A stretch of DNA of 64,000 nt from Devosia sp. YR412 (GTDB lineage: Bacteria; Pseudomonadota; Alphaproteobacteria; Rhizobiales; Devosiaceae), in assembly GCF_900110945.1 (NCBI RefSeq), contig NZ_FOFL01000006.1, positions 140,599 to 204,598 on the forward strand. The letters are read 5' to 3'. A program made the translations under genes and the position numbers. Shown piece after piece: positions 12,464 to 22,076 of this stretch (positions within the stretch are counted from its first letter, which is position 1; every line of letters starts with the position of its first letter). A model generated the notes under the pieces. It was not told the DNA's origin. It searched no databases and was given only the letters and a program-made list of their open reading frames with translations.

Positions 12464-13977
12464 GCGACAGCCTCGTCGGGGTTATTGGCGATCGCCTGGA
12501 CGATGACGCCGGGATTGATGTTCTTGCCGCGCAGTTCGGCGACCATTTCGCGGTCGCGCATCACGACGATACGGGAGGAATAGGCCACCACTTCGTCGAG
12601 CTCGGAGGAAATGACCAGCATGGCCATGCCCTCGTCGCGCAGGCGGTTGATGGTGCGGACGATTTCGGCATGGGCGCCGACGTCGATGCCGCGGGTCGGC
12701 TCGTCGAGAATGAGAAAGGCCGGATCGGTGGCCAGCCAGCGCGACAGGATGACCTTCTGCTGGTTGCCGCCGGAGAGGAGTTTCACCGGCATGTCGAGCG
12801 AGGCGGCACGGATATCCATGGCCTCGCCAAAGCGCCCGGCAATCTCGAGCTGTTCGTCGCGGTTGAGCGCCTTGAACCAGCCGAGCTTGCCCTGCAGCGC
12901 GATGACGATGTTTTCGCGCACCGATAGGTCGCCGAGAATGCCTTCGGCCTTGCGGTCCTCGGGGCAGAAGCCGAAGCCATGCTTGATGGCGTCGGTGGTC
13001 TTGCGGATGGCGCTGGGCTGGCCATTGACCGAGACGGTGCCCTGATCGGCCGGATCGGCGCCGAACATGATGCGAGCGACTTCGGTGCGCCCCGAGCCGA
13101 GCAGGCCCGCGACGCCGACCACTTCGCCCTTGTGGATGGTCAGGTCAAACGGCAGCACGCTGCGCTTGCGGCCATAGCCCTTGAAGGTGAGCAGCACTTC
13201 GTTGGGCGTCTCGCTGGGCTCGACATCAGTGGCGCCGGAAAAGGCAATGTCCTTGCCCAGCATCAGGCGCACCACGTCGGTGCGGCTCAAGGCATCAAGT
13301 GGGCGGGTGTCGATCAGCTTGCCGTTGCGCAGCACGGTGACGCGGTCGGAAATGGCAAAGACCTGGTCGAGGAAATGGGTGATGAAGATGATGGCAAGGC
13401 CGCGCGCCTTGAGGCCGCGCACCACTTCGAACAGGCGTTCGACCTCGTTGCGATCAAGGCTGGCCGTGGGTTCGTCAAGGATCAGCACCTTGCCCGAGAG
13501 CTGCACGGCGCGGGCGATCGCGACGATCTGCTGCACGGCGACCGAATGGGTGCCGAGTTCGCTGGATGGATCGATATGCAGGTCATATTTGGCGAGGATG
13601 GTCTTGGCGTCGGCCTCCATCTTGCGGAAGTCGACAAAGCCCCAGCGTAGCGGCTGGTGACCGAGGAAGAGGTTTTCCGCCACCGAGCGATTGGGCAGCA
13701 GATTGACCTCCTGATAGACCGTGCCGATGCCGAAGGTCTGGGCATGGAGGGGATTGTCGAGCGAGACTTGCTGGCCATCGACATAGATGCCGCCGCCATC
13801 GGGCTGGTAGGCACCGGTCAGGATTTTGATCAGGGTGGATTTGCCGGCGCCATTTTCGCCGAGCAGGGCATGCACTTCGCCGGCTTTGAGGCCGAAATCG
13901 ACGTTGTCGAGCGCGACATGATTGCCGAAAATCTTCATCACGCCGCGTGCTTCGAGCACGTAGTGATCATCGGCCAT
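12460..13977 (-). CDS. ytfR: sugar ABC transporter ATP-binding protein, duplicated domain (YtfR-type)
   Basis: A 505-residue fusion of two ABC domains. The N-terminal half has Walker [10 protein letters not shown] (residues 40-48) and ILDEPTASLD. The C-terminal half has a degenerate P-loop (GLLGSGRTE), the signature LSGGNQQK and [12 protein letters not shown]. This is the RbsA/MglA/YtfR architecture. The ATG at 13977 follows GGGAG at a 6-nt distance, whereas the frame upstream runs into an intergenic repeat and looks non-coding. It sits between ytfQ and ytfT, and the repeat element lies between it and ytfQ. Confidence 0.93.
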   Translation of the reverse strand: MADDHYVLEARGVMKIFGNHVALDNVDFGLKAGEVHALLGENGAGKSTLIKILTGAYQPDGGGIYVDGQQVSLDNPLHAQTFGIGTVYQEVNLLPNRSVAENLFLGHQPLRWGFVDFRKMEADAKTILAKYDLHIDPSSELGTHSVAVQQIVAIARAVQLSGKVLILDEPTASLDRNEVERLFEVVRGLKARGLAIIFITHFLDQVFAISDRVTVLRNGKLIDTRPLDALSRTDVVRLMLGKDIAFSGATDVEPSETPNEVLLTFKGYGRKRSVLPFDLTIHKGEVVGVAGLLGSGRTEVARIMFGADPADQGTVSVNGQPSAIRKTTDAIKHGFGFCPEDRKAEGILGDLSVRENIVIALQGKLGWFKALNRDEQLEIAGRFGEAMDIRAASLDMPVKLLSGGNQQKVILSRWLATDPAFLILDEPTRGIDVGAHAEIVRTINRLRDEGMAMLVISSELDEVVAYSSRIVVMRDREMVAELRGKNINPGVIVQAIANNPDEAVA

Positions 13978-14015
13978 GCCTAACTCCCTGTCGTCTTTTC
14001 TAACTGATGGCCCCA

Positions 14016-14114
14016 CACCCACGATGTCACCCTGCCGCCAGATCGAACCACCTTGCGGCTGTGGCACGATCTCGGGATGGATCCCGGCTCAAGGCCGGGA
14101 TGACATCGTGGGTG
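14016..14114. repeat. family A intergenic inverted-repeat element, copy 1
   Basis: A 99-bp element bounded by perfect 14-bp terminal inverted repeats (CACCCACGATGTCA and its complement). The core reads CCACCTTGCGGCTGTGG, and the right half contains GGATCCCGGCTCAAGGCCGGGAT, itself a stem-loop. It lies between ytfQ and ytfR inside the operon. The same arms and core recur at 32317, 33886, 39307, 46562 and 47724. Confidence 0.85.
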
Positions 14115-14235
14115 CGAAAGCATCTCAGATAAACTGTCACTTCCCTTAAGTGAGGATCGAGGGAGGGGTGGTTTGGTGGACGCCAAACTACCCCTCCCCA
14201 GCCCTCCGTTGGGAGAGGTGGTTATCGTCCGAGTC

Positions 14236-15210
14236 TTAGTAGCCCAGGCCCTTGCGGGTGTCGTATTCGCCCTGCGGATTGTCGGCCGGGGTATAGAGCT
14301 TGGACTCGGTGATGATGAACTTTTCGGGTGCGGTGCCATCGGCGAGGAAGGCCGAGAGGGCATCGAAGGCGGGACCGGCCATGTTGGGGGTCAGTTCCAC
14401 GGTGGCATTGGCTTCGCCGGCGACCATGGCGGCAAAGATATCCGGCACGCCGTCGATCGAAACCACCTTGATGTCGGTGCCGGGCTTGAGACCGGCGTCC
14501 TTGATGGCCTGGATGGCGCCTACGGCCATGTCGTCATTGTGGGCATAGACCGCGCAGATATCGGCGCCGCCGTTTTCGGCCTTGATGAAGCCTTCCATGA
14601 CTTCCTTGCCCTTGGCGCGGGTGAAATCACCGGTCTGGCTGCGGGCGATGGTCAGGTTGGCATGGCCGGCAATGGCTTCTTCGAAACCCTGCTTGCGGTT
14701 GATCGCCGGGGTCGAGCCGACGGTGCCCTGCAGCTCGACGATCTTGCAATCGGCATCGCCGACTTCCTTGACCAGCCATTCGCCGGCCACGCGGCCTTCG
14801 AGCACCTGATCGGAGGCGACCGAAGTCAGATAAAGGTCTTCCGGCGCATCAACGCCGCGGTCGAGCAGCATGACGGGGATTTCGGCTTCCTTGGCTTCGG
14901 TGAGCACGTCTTCCCAGCCGGTGGCGACCACGGGGGCCACGAGGATGGCGTCGACGCCCTGGGCGATGAAGCCGCGGATCGCCTTGATCTGGTTTTCCTG
15001 CTTCTGCTGGGCATCGGCAAACTTGAGGTCGATGCCGCGTTCCTCGGCCTGCTGCTTGGTCACCGAGGTTTCGGCAGCGCGCCAGCCGGATTCCGAACCG
15101 ATCTGGGAAAAGCCCACGACGAGGCCGTTGAGATTGTCCTGGGCTACGGCGACAGATGTCAAAGCGGTAGCGAGGCTTGCCGCGATGGCAAGCTTGGAAA
15201 TGATGGTCAC
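14236..15210 (-). CDS. ytfQ: periplasmic galactofuranose-type sugar-binding protein
   Basis: A 324-residue type I periplasmic binding protein. A GTG start at 15210 is preceded by GGGAGG and begins a Sec signal peptide (cleavage likely after AVA, near residue 23). The mature protein follows E. coli YtfQ almost segment by segment: VGFSQIGSESGWRAAET, QQKQENQIKAIRGF, APVVATGWEDVL, QSGDFTRAKGKEVME-like and SIDGVPDIFAAM. YtfQ binds galactofuranose, so this is the likely ligand, although the substrate in this organism is untested. It is the first gene of the operon and would normally be the most abundantly made component. Confidence 0.93.
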   Translation of the reverse strand: MTIISKLAIAASLATALTSVAVAQDNLNGLVVGFSQIGSESGWRAAETSVTKQQAEERGIDLKFADAQQKQENQIKAIRGFIAQGVDAILVAPVVATGWEDVLTEAKEAEIPVMLLDRGVDAPEDLYLTSVASDQVLEGRVAGEWLVKEVGDADCKIVELQGTVGSTPAINRKQGFEEAIAGHANLTIARSQTGDFTRAKGKEVMEGFIKAENGGADICAVYAHNDDMAVGAIQAIKDAGLKPGTDIKVVSIDGVPDIFAAMVAGEANATVELTPNMAGPAFDALSAFLADGTAPEKFIITESKLYTPADNPQGEYDTRKGLGY

Positions 15211-15268
15211 GATGTCCTCCCAATGTGATCGCCGCGGCGTGTTCACCGTCGGCAATAAGGGGACGCTA

Positions 15269-15287
15269 CATAAAGTACTATTATATG
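15269..15287 (-). promoter_or_regulatory. candidate ytfQ promoter -10 and overlapping operator
   Basis: In the 221-bp space between the divergent ytfQ and ABC-F genes lies a short AT-rich patch in otherwise GC-rich DNA. On the minus strand it contains an exact TATAAT (15285-15280). The surrounding 19 bases form an imperfect inverted repeat (CATATAA-TAGTA-CTTTATG) that could be the operator for the FadR-type regulator at the end of the operon. No good -35 box is evident. The assignment is by position and composition only. Confidence 0.35.
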
Positions 15288-15431
15288 TAAATAGCGAAAA
15301 ACGGCGCCGTACGGCGCTCCCTCTTGGGTGAAAGCATAGGTCCTGTGTCGCCGCAGCGCTTGCGCCTTCGCGCCCCGGATGCTTTAGGGGCGGGCAAATG
15401 GCGCCCCGTTGGCGCAAAGGGTTTTACGCGC

Positions 15432-17054
15432 ATGATCCGTCTCGAAAGCATCGGCAAACAGAACGGCAAGCAGATCGTCTTCATCGACGCATCGGCCGTG
15501 TTGCAGAAGGGCGAAAAGATCGGTCTGGTCGGTCCCAATGGCGCCGGCAAGACCACCTTGTTCCGCATGATCACTGGCGAGGAGCAGCCCGACGAAGGCC
15601 AGGTCTCGATGGAGCGCGGCTTGACCATTGGCTATTTCAGCCAGGATGTCGGCGAAATGGAAGGCCGCAGCGTCGTGGCCGAAGTGATGGATGGCGCCGG
15701 CCCGGTCTCGGCGCTGATCACCGAAATGCGGGCGCTCGAAGCCGACATGGGCGATCCCGACAAGGCCGACGAAATGGACGCCATCATCGAGCGCTATGGC
15801 GAGGTGCAGCACCAGTTCGAGGAGCTCGACGGCTATTCGCTGGATGGCCGCGCCCGCGAAGTGCTGGATGGCCTCGGCTTCTCGCAGGAGATGATGGACG
15901 GCGATGTTGGCAAGCTGTCGGGCGGCTGGAAGATGCGCGTGGCCTTGGCCCGCATCCTGCTCATGCGCCCCGATGCGCTGCTGCTCGACGAGCCGAGCAA
16001 CCATCTCGACCTCGAAAGCCTGATCTGGCTGGAAGACTTCCTGCAGAATTATTCCGGCGCGCTGTTCATGACCAGCCATGACCGCGAATTCATGAACCGC
16101 ATCTGCACCAAGATCGTCGAGATCGACGCGGGTTCATTGACCACCTATTCGGGCAACTACGAATTCTACCAGCAGCAGCGCGCCATTGCCGAGAAGAACC
16201 AGCAGGCGCAGTTCGAGCGGCAGCAGGCGATGCTGGCCAAGGAGCTGGACTTCATCGCCCGCTTCAAGGCGCGCGCCAGCCATGCCGCGCAGGTGCAGAG
16301 CCGGGTGAAGAAGCTCGACAAGATCGACCGCGTCGAGCCGCCCAAGCGCCGCCAGACGGTGGAATTCGAATTCCGCCAGGCGCCGCGTTCGGGCGAGGAT
16401 GTTGCCCTGCTCAAGGGTGTGTCCAAGAGCTATGGCAGCCGGTCGATCTATGACGGGCTGGACTTTCATGTGCGGCGCAAGGAGCGCTGGTGCATCATGG
16501 GCGTCAATGGCGCCGGCAAGTCGACGCTGCTCAAGCTGGTGACCGGCACGGCCGATCCCGATGCCGGCACGGTGAGCCGCGGGCCTTCGGTCAAGATGGC
16601 CTATTTCGCCCAGCATGCAATGGACGTGCTGGAAGGCGATCTGACGGTATTCCAGCAGCTTGAGAGCTCGTTCCCGCAGGCGGGCCAGGCGCCGCTGCGG
16701 GCGTTGGCGGGGGCCTTCGGCTTCACCGGCGACGATATCGAGAAGAAGTGCCGCGTGCTGTCGGGTGGCGAAAAGGCGCGGCTGGTCATGGCCATGATGC
16801 TGTTCGATCCGCCGAACTTTCTGGTGCTCGACGAGCCGACCAACCATCTCGACATCGCCACCAAGGAAATGCTGATCACCGCGCTCAGCGCCTATGAGGG
16901 CACCATGCTGTTCGTCAGCCATGATCGCCATTTCCTCGCGGCGCTCAGCAATCGCGTGCTGGAGCTGACGCCCGAGGGCGTGCATGTCTATGGCGGCGGC
17001 TATACCGAATATGTGCAGTCGACCGGGCAGGAAGCGCCTGGCCTCCGCAGCTAG
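15432..17054 (+). CDS. ABC-F family ATPase (ribosome-associated type)
   Basis: A 540-residue soluble protein with two ABC domains and no membrane segment. Domain 1 has Walker A GPNGAGKT, signature LSGGWKMR and LLLDEPSNHLDL. Domain 2 has [17 protein letters not shown] and LVLDEPTNHLDI. Between them is the charged interdomain linker (FIARFKARASHAAQVQ then RVKKLDKI) that in ABC-F factors enters the ribosomal E site. Members include EttA, YbiT, YheS and Uup; I cannot assign the subfamily confidently, though the linker and length fit the YbiT/YheS side. The role is probably translational rather than transport. The ATG at 15432 starts MIRLESIG. Confidence 0.9.
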   Translation: MIRLESIGKQNGKQIVFIDASAVLQKGEKIGLVGPNGAGKTTLFRMITGEEQPDEGQVSMERGLTIGYFSQDVGEMEGRSVVAEVMDGAGPVSALITEMRALEADMGDPDKADEMDAIIERYGEVQHQFEELDGYSLDGRAREVLDGLGFSQEMMDGDVGKLSGGWKMRVALARILLMRPDALLLDEPSNHLDLESLIWLEDFLQNYSGALFMTSHDREFMNRICTKIVEIDAGSLTTYSGNYEFYQQQRAIAEKNQQAQFERQQAMLAKELDFIARFKARASHAAQVQSRVKKLDKIDRVEPPKRRQTVEFEFRQAPRSGEDVALLKGVSKSYGSRSIYDGLDFHVRRKERWCIMGVNGAGKSTLLKLVTGTADPDAGTVSRGPSVKMAYFAQHAMDVLEGDLTVFQQLESSFPQAGQAPLRALAGAFGFTGDDIEKKCRVLSGGEKARLVMAMMLFDPPNFLVLDEPTNHLDIATKEMLITALSAYEGTMLFVSHDRHFLAALSNRVLELTPEGVHVYGGGYTEYVQSTGQEAPGLRS

Positions 17055-17169
17055 CTGAGCCAAGTGTTGCCGCAATGGGTGGCAATGCCCGTGGGCGATT
17101 CAGGAATGACAAACTCTTAGGTGGTATACCCTAAGGGGGATCTCTCCCTGACTGGCCTATGGAGGCATC

Positions 17170-19068
17170 GTGACGTCACCGTGGCAGATGCTGGCCGGCA
17201 ACCTCGCCGTCGTTGCTCTGTTCGTGCTCGGATGGGGGCATGCGCGCTACTGGCTGCGCAGCGTGCCCGGCGTCGTCCGCAGTGCCCTGTTTGGTCTCGC
17301 CATGGGTCTGGGCGCCATTGCCTCCATGCTGATGGCCGCCGAAATCGACAATGGCTATTTCATCGACCTGCGCCTGTCGCTGCTGGCCATTGCCGCCTTC
17401 TGTGGCGGCCCGCTGGCGGCCCTCCTCACCAGTGCATTGGCGATGAGCTGGCGCGTGCATATGGCCGGCGCGGGCATGATTGCCGGCCTGCTGCTGATGG
17501 CTGGCTCCATCATGCTCGGCCTGATCTGGCGCCTGCTGTTTCGCCGGCGCGATACGTCGGCCCGGCAGGTGCTGACACTCGGGCTCGCCGTGGCGCTGAT
17601 GATCGGCTCCGTCATCTTTGCCGTGCCGGCGCCGTCGCGGCTCGATAGTTTCGTCAATTACATCCTGCCCACCGGCCTGTTGAACCTGATCGGCACCATC
17701 ATCGGCGGCCTCGTGGTGATGCAGGCGCGGCGGCTGGCGGCCGAGCGCGACCTGCTGCTGGCCGCGATGAACCAGGCGCCGGACTATACCTATGTCAAGG
17801 ATCGCCACAGCCGCTTTGCCGTGGTCAACCGGGCCGTCGCAGCCTTCAACGGCTTTGCCAATCCGCAGGACATGATCGGCAAGACCGATTTCGACCTGAC
17901 GACGCCCGAGCGCGCCCAGACCCTGTTCGACCTCGAACAGCAGATCATTGCCACTGGCGAGCCGCAACTCGAGCGCGAGGAAAACCTGCCCGATAACCAG
18001 GGCCGCATGCGCTGGTTCACCACGGCCAAAGTGCCCCTGCTCAATGCCAGCGGCGAGATGATCGGCATTGCCGGGGTGACGCGCGACATCACCGACGACA
18101 AGCAATTGCGCCAGGACCTGATCGACAGCCGCAATACGCTCTCCTATGCCCTGACCGAAATGAGCGATGGCCTGGCCATGTTCGACAGCGAAGGCCGCAT
18201 CGAATTTTGCAACGAGCAGTATCGCGCCTGCTTTCCTTACACTGGCGAGCTGCGCCGGCCCGGCGCGCATATGCGCGATATCCTCGAAGCGGTGATCGAG
18301 AGCGGCGAGCAGGTCAGCGCCCCCAGGCAATCGCCGGACGGCTGGATCGAGCGGATTGTCGAGAACCTGCATCGCGAGAGCGAGGAAGAGGTCAACCTGT
18401 TCGATGGCCGCTGGCTGCAGGTCCGCACGCGACCAACCACCGAGGGCAAGACCTTGGTGGTGGTGACCGATGTGACCCGCATCAAGCAGGCCGAGGTCGA
18501 GCTGCAATCGGCTACCGACCAGCTCAAGCATCTGGTGCGCACCGACAGCCTGACCGGCCTGCTCAACCGCCGCGCTTTCGACAATGCCATGGATGCCGAG
18601 ATCACGCGCAGCGCGCGTGCGGGCACACCGATGAGCCTGCTGCTGATCGATGTCGATCGTTTCAAGGCCTATAATGACGAATATGGCCATCCGTCGGGCG
18701 ATGAATGCCTCAAGCTGGTGGCCAAGCACCTGCAGAAAAGCCTCAAGCGTTCGGCCGACATGGCGGTGCGCTATGGCGGCGAAGAATTTGCCGCCATCCT
18801 TCCTGGCACCGACGAGGACGGCGCTTATCTCGTGGCCGAGATGTTCCGCAAGTCGCTGGCCGATGCCCGCCTGCCGCACAAGGGCACCGAGCGCGGCATT
18901 CTCACCGCCAGCGTTGGCGTGGCCACTTACATGCCCGACAACCTGCATCGCAGTGTGGGCGAGCTGATCCAGACCGCCGACGAAGCGCTGTATAGCGCCA
19001 AGGCTGCGGGCCGCGACCGGGTCTATGGCACGCGGGTGCGCGCCAAGCAGAGCAAATATGCCGATTAG
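17170..19068 (+). CDS. membrane PAS-PAS-GGDEF diguanylate cyclase
   Basis: A 632-residue protein with a GTG start at 17170 preceded by GGAGG. The first ~190 residues hold about five or six hydrophobic helices resembling the 5TM sensor of LytS-like (5TMR-LYT) proteins. Two PAS domains follow (about 200-320 and 325-440; the first ends with ITDDKQLRQDL), then a GGDEF domain with DSLTGLLNRRAFD and an intact active-site loop YGGEEF. It should make c-di-GMP; there is no EAL domain. I see no RxxD inhibitory site immediately before the GGEEF loop. It ends exactly next to the convergent siderophore-interacting protein gene. Confidence 0.9.
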   Translation: MTSPWQMLAGNLAVVALFVLGWGHARYWLRSVPGVVRSALFGLAMGLGAIASMLMAAEIDNGYFIDLRLSLLAIAAFCGGPLAALLTSALAMSWRVHMAGAGMIAGLLLMAGSIMLGLIWRLLFRRRDTSARQVLTLGLAVALMIGSVIFAVPAPSRLDSFVNYILPTGLLNLIGTIIGGLVVMQARRLAAERDLLLAAMNQAPDYTYVKDRHSRFAVVNRAVAAFNGFANPQDMIGKTDFDLTTPERAQTLFDLEQQIIATGEPQLEREENLPDNQGRMRWFTTAKVPLLNASGEMIGIAGVTRDITDDKQLRQDLIDSRNTLSYALTEMSDGLAMFDSEGRIEFCNEQYRACFPYTGELRRPGAHMRDILEAVIESGEQVSAPRQSPDGWIERIVENLHRESEEEVNLFDGRWLQVRTRPTTEGKTLVVVTDVTRIKQAEVELQSATDQLKHLVRTDSLTGLLNRRAFDNAMDAEITRSARAGTPMSLLLIDVDRFKAYNDEYGHPSGDECLKLVAKHLQKSLKRSADMAVRYGGEEFAAILPGTDEDGAYLVAEMFRKSLADARLPHKGTERGILTASVGVATYMPDNLHRSVGELIQTADEALYSAKAAGRDRVYGTRVRAKQSKYAD

Positions 19069-19956
19069 CTAGAGGCCGAACTTTTCCAGCACGTCCTCAT
19101 ATTCGTCGCGCACCACTTCCGCGTCGCGTCCCGAATTCCAGCCGGCAGCGATCTGCGCCTTGATGGCTGGATCTAGCGCCGCCCATTTGGCATCCCAATC
19201 GGCGCCATTGGCGGTCCAGTAGCCGACCAGCTCGTAGCGCTCGGGCGGCAATCGCAGCTCCTGGCGGACGAATTTGCGAATTGACCGCACCACCTTCTGC
19301 TCACCGGCCACCCAGATATAGCCGGGCGTCCTGGGCAGCGGCACCGCGCCGACCACTTCGCCCATGCGGCTCGGCGCCACGCCGTTGCCGCTCTTGTGCA
19401 GCCAGGTCACTTTGGCTGCCGGATGATGCGGCAGCACCAGCTCGTCTTCGGCAGACGCCACTTCGACAAACATTCGGCTTTCGATGTGGCGCGGGGTCTG
19501 TTCGAGAATGCGCGACAGGGCCGGCAGACCGGTGGCATCGCAGACCAGCAATTGCCAGAGCGCATCCGCCGGGCGGCTATAGAGTCCACGCGGGCGGTTG
19601 ATGGTGACCGTGTCGCCGACCTTGGCATCCAGCGCCCAGGCGCAGGCCAGGCCACCCTCGTGAATGACGAAATCCACGTCGATCTCGACCGGGTCGGCGC
19701 GGTAGCGGCGCACGGTATAGGTCGAGCAGCGGATGGCGTCCTGTCCGTCGGGATAGGTCCAGCGGCCATTGTCGGTGATCACCGGCAGGTGCAGCTTGCC
19801 GGTCTTTTCATTGGGGAAGAACAGCCGCAGATATTCGTCGCCGATGCCGGTGGTGGTGAGCTCGGAGAGCCCTGCCCCGCCCAAGGTCAGCCGCAGCATG
19901 CCCGGGGTCAGTTGCTGACGCGACAGCACCCTGGCTTCGTGGAACATCCGGCTCAT
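19069..19956 (-). CDS. siderophore-interacting protein (FAD-dependent ferric-siderophore reductase, ViuB-like)
   Basis: A 295-residue cytosolic flavoprotein. It has the FAD-binding motif RCSTYTVRRY (near residue 80), the IHEGGLACAWA loop, and the C-terminal NAD(P)H-side segment GEQKVVRSIRKFVRQE then YELVGYW that typifies the SIP subgroup of ferredoxin reductase-like proteins. It would release iron from an imported ferric siderophore by reduction. The start has GGAG six bases upstream. No siderophore receptor or synthase is nearby, so the iron-uptake partners must be elsewhere. Confidence 0.9.
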   Translation of the reverse strand: MSRMFHEARVLSRQQLTPGMLRLTLGGAGLSELTTTGIGDEYLRLFFPNEKTGKLHLPVITDNGRWTYPDGQDAIRCSTYTVRRYRADPVEIDVDFVIHEGGLACAWALDAKVGDTVTINRPRGLYSRPADALWQLLVCDATGLPALSRILEQTPRHIESRMFVEVASAEDELVLPHHPAAKVTWLHKSGNGVAPSRMGEVVGAVPLPRTPGYIWVAGEQKVVRSIRKFVRQELRLPPERYELVGYWTANGADWDAKWAALDPAIKAQIAAGWNSGRDAEVVRDEYEDVLEKFGL

Positions 19957-20048
19957 GCTAACTCCGCTGCGCAGACACGATGGCAGGGCCGGTAACGGGC
20001 AGCCCGGCCTATTGCTGCGTGCTATATTTCCTGACCGGTTTAGTCAAG

Positions 20049-21893
20049 TTATGAGCCGCGCAGCCAGCCGAGCCGCCGGCCGGCGATGCGCCTGGCCGCC
20101 AGAGCAGGCACGGCTGGCTGGTGCGGAGTCTTGAACCAGTAGAAGGGCTTGTACACCAGTTCGCGCAGAGCCCGCAGCGTGGCGAGACCAATCAGCAGCC
20201 AATAGAGCGGCAGGAAGACCTGCCGCGACAGCAGATGGAGATGGCCCAGCCGGGTCAGTCCTCTGACCGTCATGGCCAGCGCGCTGCCATAACCCAGGGC
20301 CAGCATGGCGAGATAGAAGACGGTCCATAGCGAGCCATCGACCAGGCCGGCTCCGGCGGCGATGCGCCAGGTGAGTGTCGCGAGGAAGGCGCAATGCAAT
20401 ACCGGGGCGACGATCATCCCCAGCACCAGCGTCTGGAAGGCGAGAAAGCCCGGCCAGCCCATTTCCTTCAGCAAGGTGCCGGGATCACGATTGTGCACGA
20501 TAAAGGTCTGCATCCAGCCCTTCATCCAGCGCGTGCGCTGGCCGAGCCAAGGTGCCAGTTTGGTCGGCGCATGTTCGAGTGTGTGCGATTCCAGCACATC
20601 CACGCGTAGCCGCCGCCGTGCCAACCGCGTGCCGAGGTCGGCATCTTCGGTGACGTTGAAGGCGTCCCAACCACCCAGCTGACGCAAAGCCTCAAGGCGA
20701 AAGTGGTTGGAGGTACCGCCGAGCGGCATGGGTAGGCGCCAGCGCGCCAGGGCCGGCAAGAGCACCGAGAACAGGCCGGCATATTCGCCGGCAAATTGCG
20801 CCGTCAGCCAACTGGCGCGGCCATTGTCGATCACCAATTGCGCCTGCAGGCAGACCAGCTCCGGCGCATCGCGAAAGCGCACGGCGGCTTTCCAGAGCTG
20901 GTCGGGGTCGGGAATGTCTTCGGCGTCAAACACCACGACATGTTCGCCCAGGCACAGCGGCAGGGCAAAATCGAGCGCCTTGGGCTTGGTGCGCGGCGCC
21001 GCATCGGGCACGCTGACCAGCGAGAAGCGCGGCTCGCCCAGATGCCGCCGCACGGCGGCAATGGTATCAAGCGAGGCGGCTTCGACGACAAATTTAATGT
21101 CCAATCGGTCTTCCGGATAGTCCAGCGCCCGCATCGCCGCAAACAGCTGGCTGACCATGGCGGCCTCGTTACGCAGCGGGATCAGCACGGAATAGACCGG
21201 CAGCTCTTCATCAACCGGCCGCACCAGCCTTGTCGGCGCAGGCAGCGGTTCAAAGGCTGCGGCCAGACGGATTGCCGCCGGAGCCAGCAGCAGCACCATG
21301 GTCACCGGCAGAAGCAGAAGCTGGGCGAAATGCGGTGCCGTCAGCACCAACGCGACCAGCAGGATGATGGCGGCGACGAAGCTTTGCCGCGCCGGCCTGG
21401 TCAGTTCGAGTTGCGCCGTGGCGAAGGGCCAGCGCCGCGCCAGGTTTTGTCGCGCTGCATCGATCAGCGCCGGGCTGGCCGCGGTAACGAGGTAATCGCG
21501 CAGGGCCGCCTCGGGGACGATGCAGACCAGATGGCGCAGATGGGGCTTGCTGAGCAGGCGCTTCCTGAGCCGGATCAGGTCGAAGAAATCGGGCGCCGTG
21601 AACGCCATTTCGCAATCGGGCAGTCGCAGGCGCAGCAGCCGCACCGACGCCAGCCCTTCGAGCCGGGTCGGCTCCATCTCACCCTGCAGGCTATCGGGCA
21701 CGCGGTCATAGAAGCTGTAACCGGCCCACGCCGCGGCGCGCTGCATCACCACCGTCGGGTGCATGCCCAGCGCGGTGGCGCAATAGAGCAGGACATCGAC
21801 CTCGCGCAGCAGCGCTGTTTCGAGGACGTTCAGCGCCCTTTCTTCGGGAGCGCCTGCCAGGATGGCCTTGACCAGATCGAGTGCGTGCGACAT
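20049..21893 (-). CDS. membrane family-2 glycosyltransferase with N-terminal extension
   Basis: A 614-residue protein. After ~170 residues of soluble N-terminal sequence come two membrane helices (about 172-210). A GT2 domain follows with VLIPLRNEAAMV, FDAEDIPD (DxD-like), TEDADLGTRL and QRTRWMKGW (the QxxRW processive-synthase motif), and then three or four C-terminal helices. This layout is typical of processive polysaccharide synthases related to BcsA/NfrB. The N-terminal part (REVDVLLYCATALGMHP) vaguely recalls the GspE/MshEN N-terminal domain, but I do not see the c-di-GMP-binding MshEN motif. The product is unknown. It is preceded by a 218-bp AT-rich spacer and a LuxR gene on the same strand. 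Confidence 0.85.
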   Translation of the reverse strand: MSHALDLVKAILAGAPEERALNVLETALLREVDVLLYCATALGMHPTVVMQRAAAWAGYSFYDRVPDSLQGEMEPTRLEGLASVRLLRLRLPDCEMAFTAPDFFDLIRLRKRLLSKPHLRHLVCIVPEAALRDYLVTAASPALIDAARQNLARRWPFATAQLELTRPARQSFVAAIILLVALVLTAPHFAQLLLLPVTMVLLLAPAAIRLAAAFEPLPAPTRLVRPVDEELPVYSVLIPLRNEAAMVSQLFAAMRALDYPEDRLDIKFVVEAASLDTIAAVRRHLGEPRFSLVSVPDAAPRTKPKALDFALPLCLGEHVVVFDAEDIPDPDQLWKAAVRFRDAPELVCLQAQLVIDNGRASWLTAQFAGEYAGLFSVLLPALARWRLPMPLGGTSNHFRLEALRQLGGWDAFNVTEDADLGTRLARRRLRVDVLESHTLEHAPTKLAPWLGQRTRWMKGWMQTFIVHNRDPGTLLKEMGWPGFLAFQTLVLGMIVAPVLHCAFLATLTWRIAAGAGLVDGSLWTVFYLAMLALGYGSALAMTVRGLTRLGHLHLLSRQVFLPLYWLLIGLATLRALRELVYKPFYWFKTPHQPAVPALAARRIAGRRLGWLRGS

Positions 21894-22076
21894 CGGACCG
21901 CTCCCGCGTCAGCATAAATCCGGCGCAGTCGATCCTGATGAAGTCTTGCAGAAAATATTATGAAACGACCGACAGTTAGCACCATACACGAACGCAGCAA
22001 AGCCAAGCACAGTCATCATATTGCCCCTCAACAACAACGATACTGCCCAACAAGGCACGCTATACCTTATTCGTAT

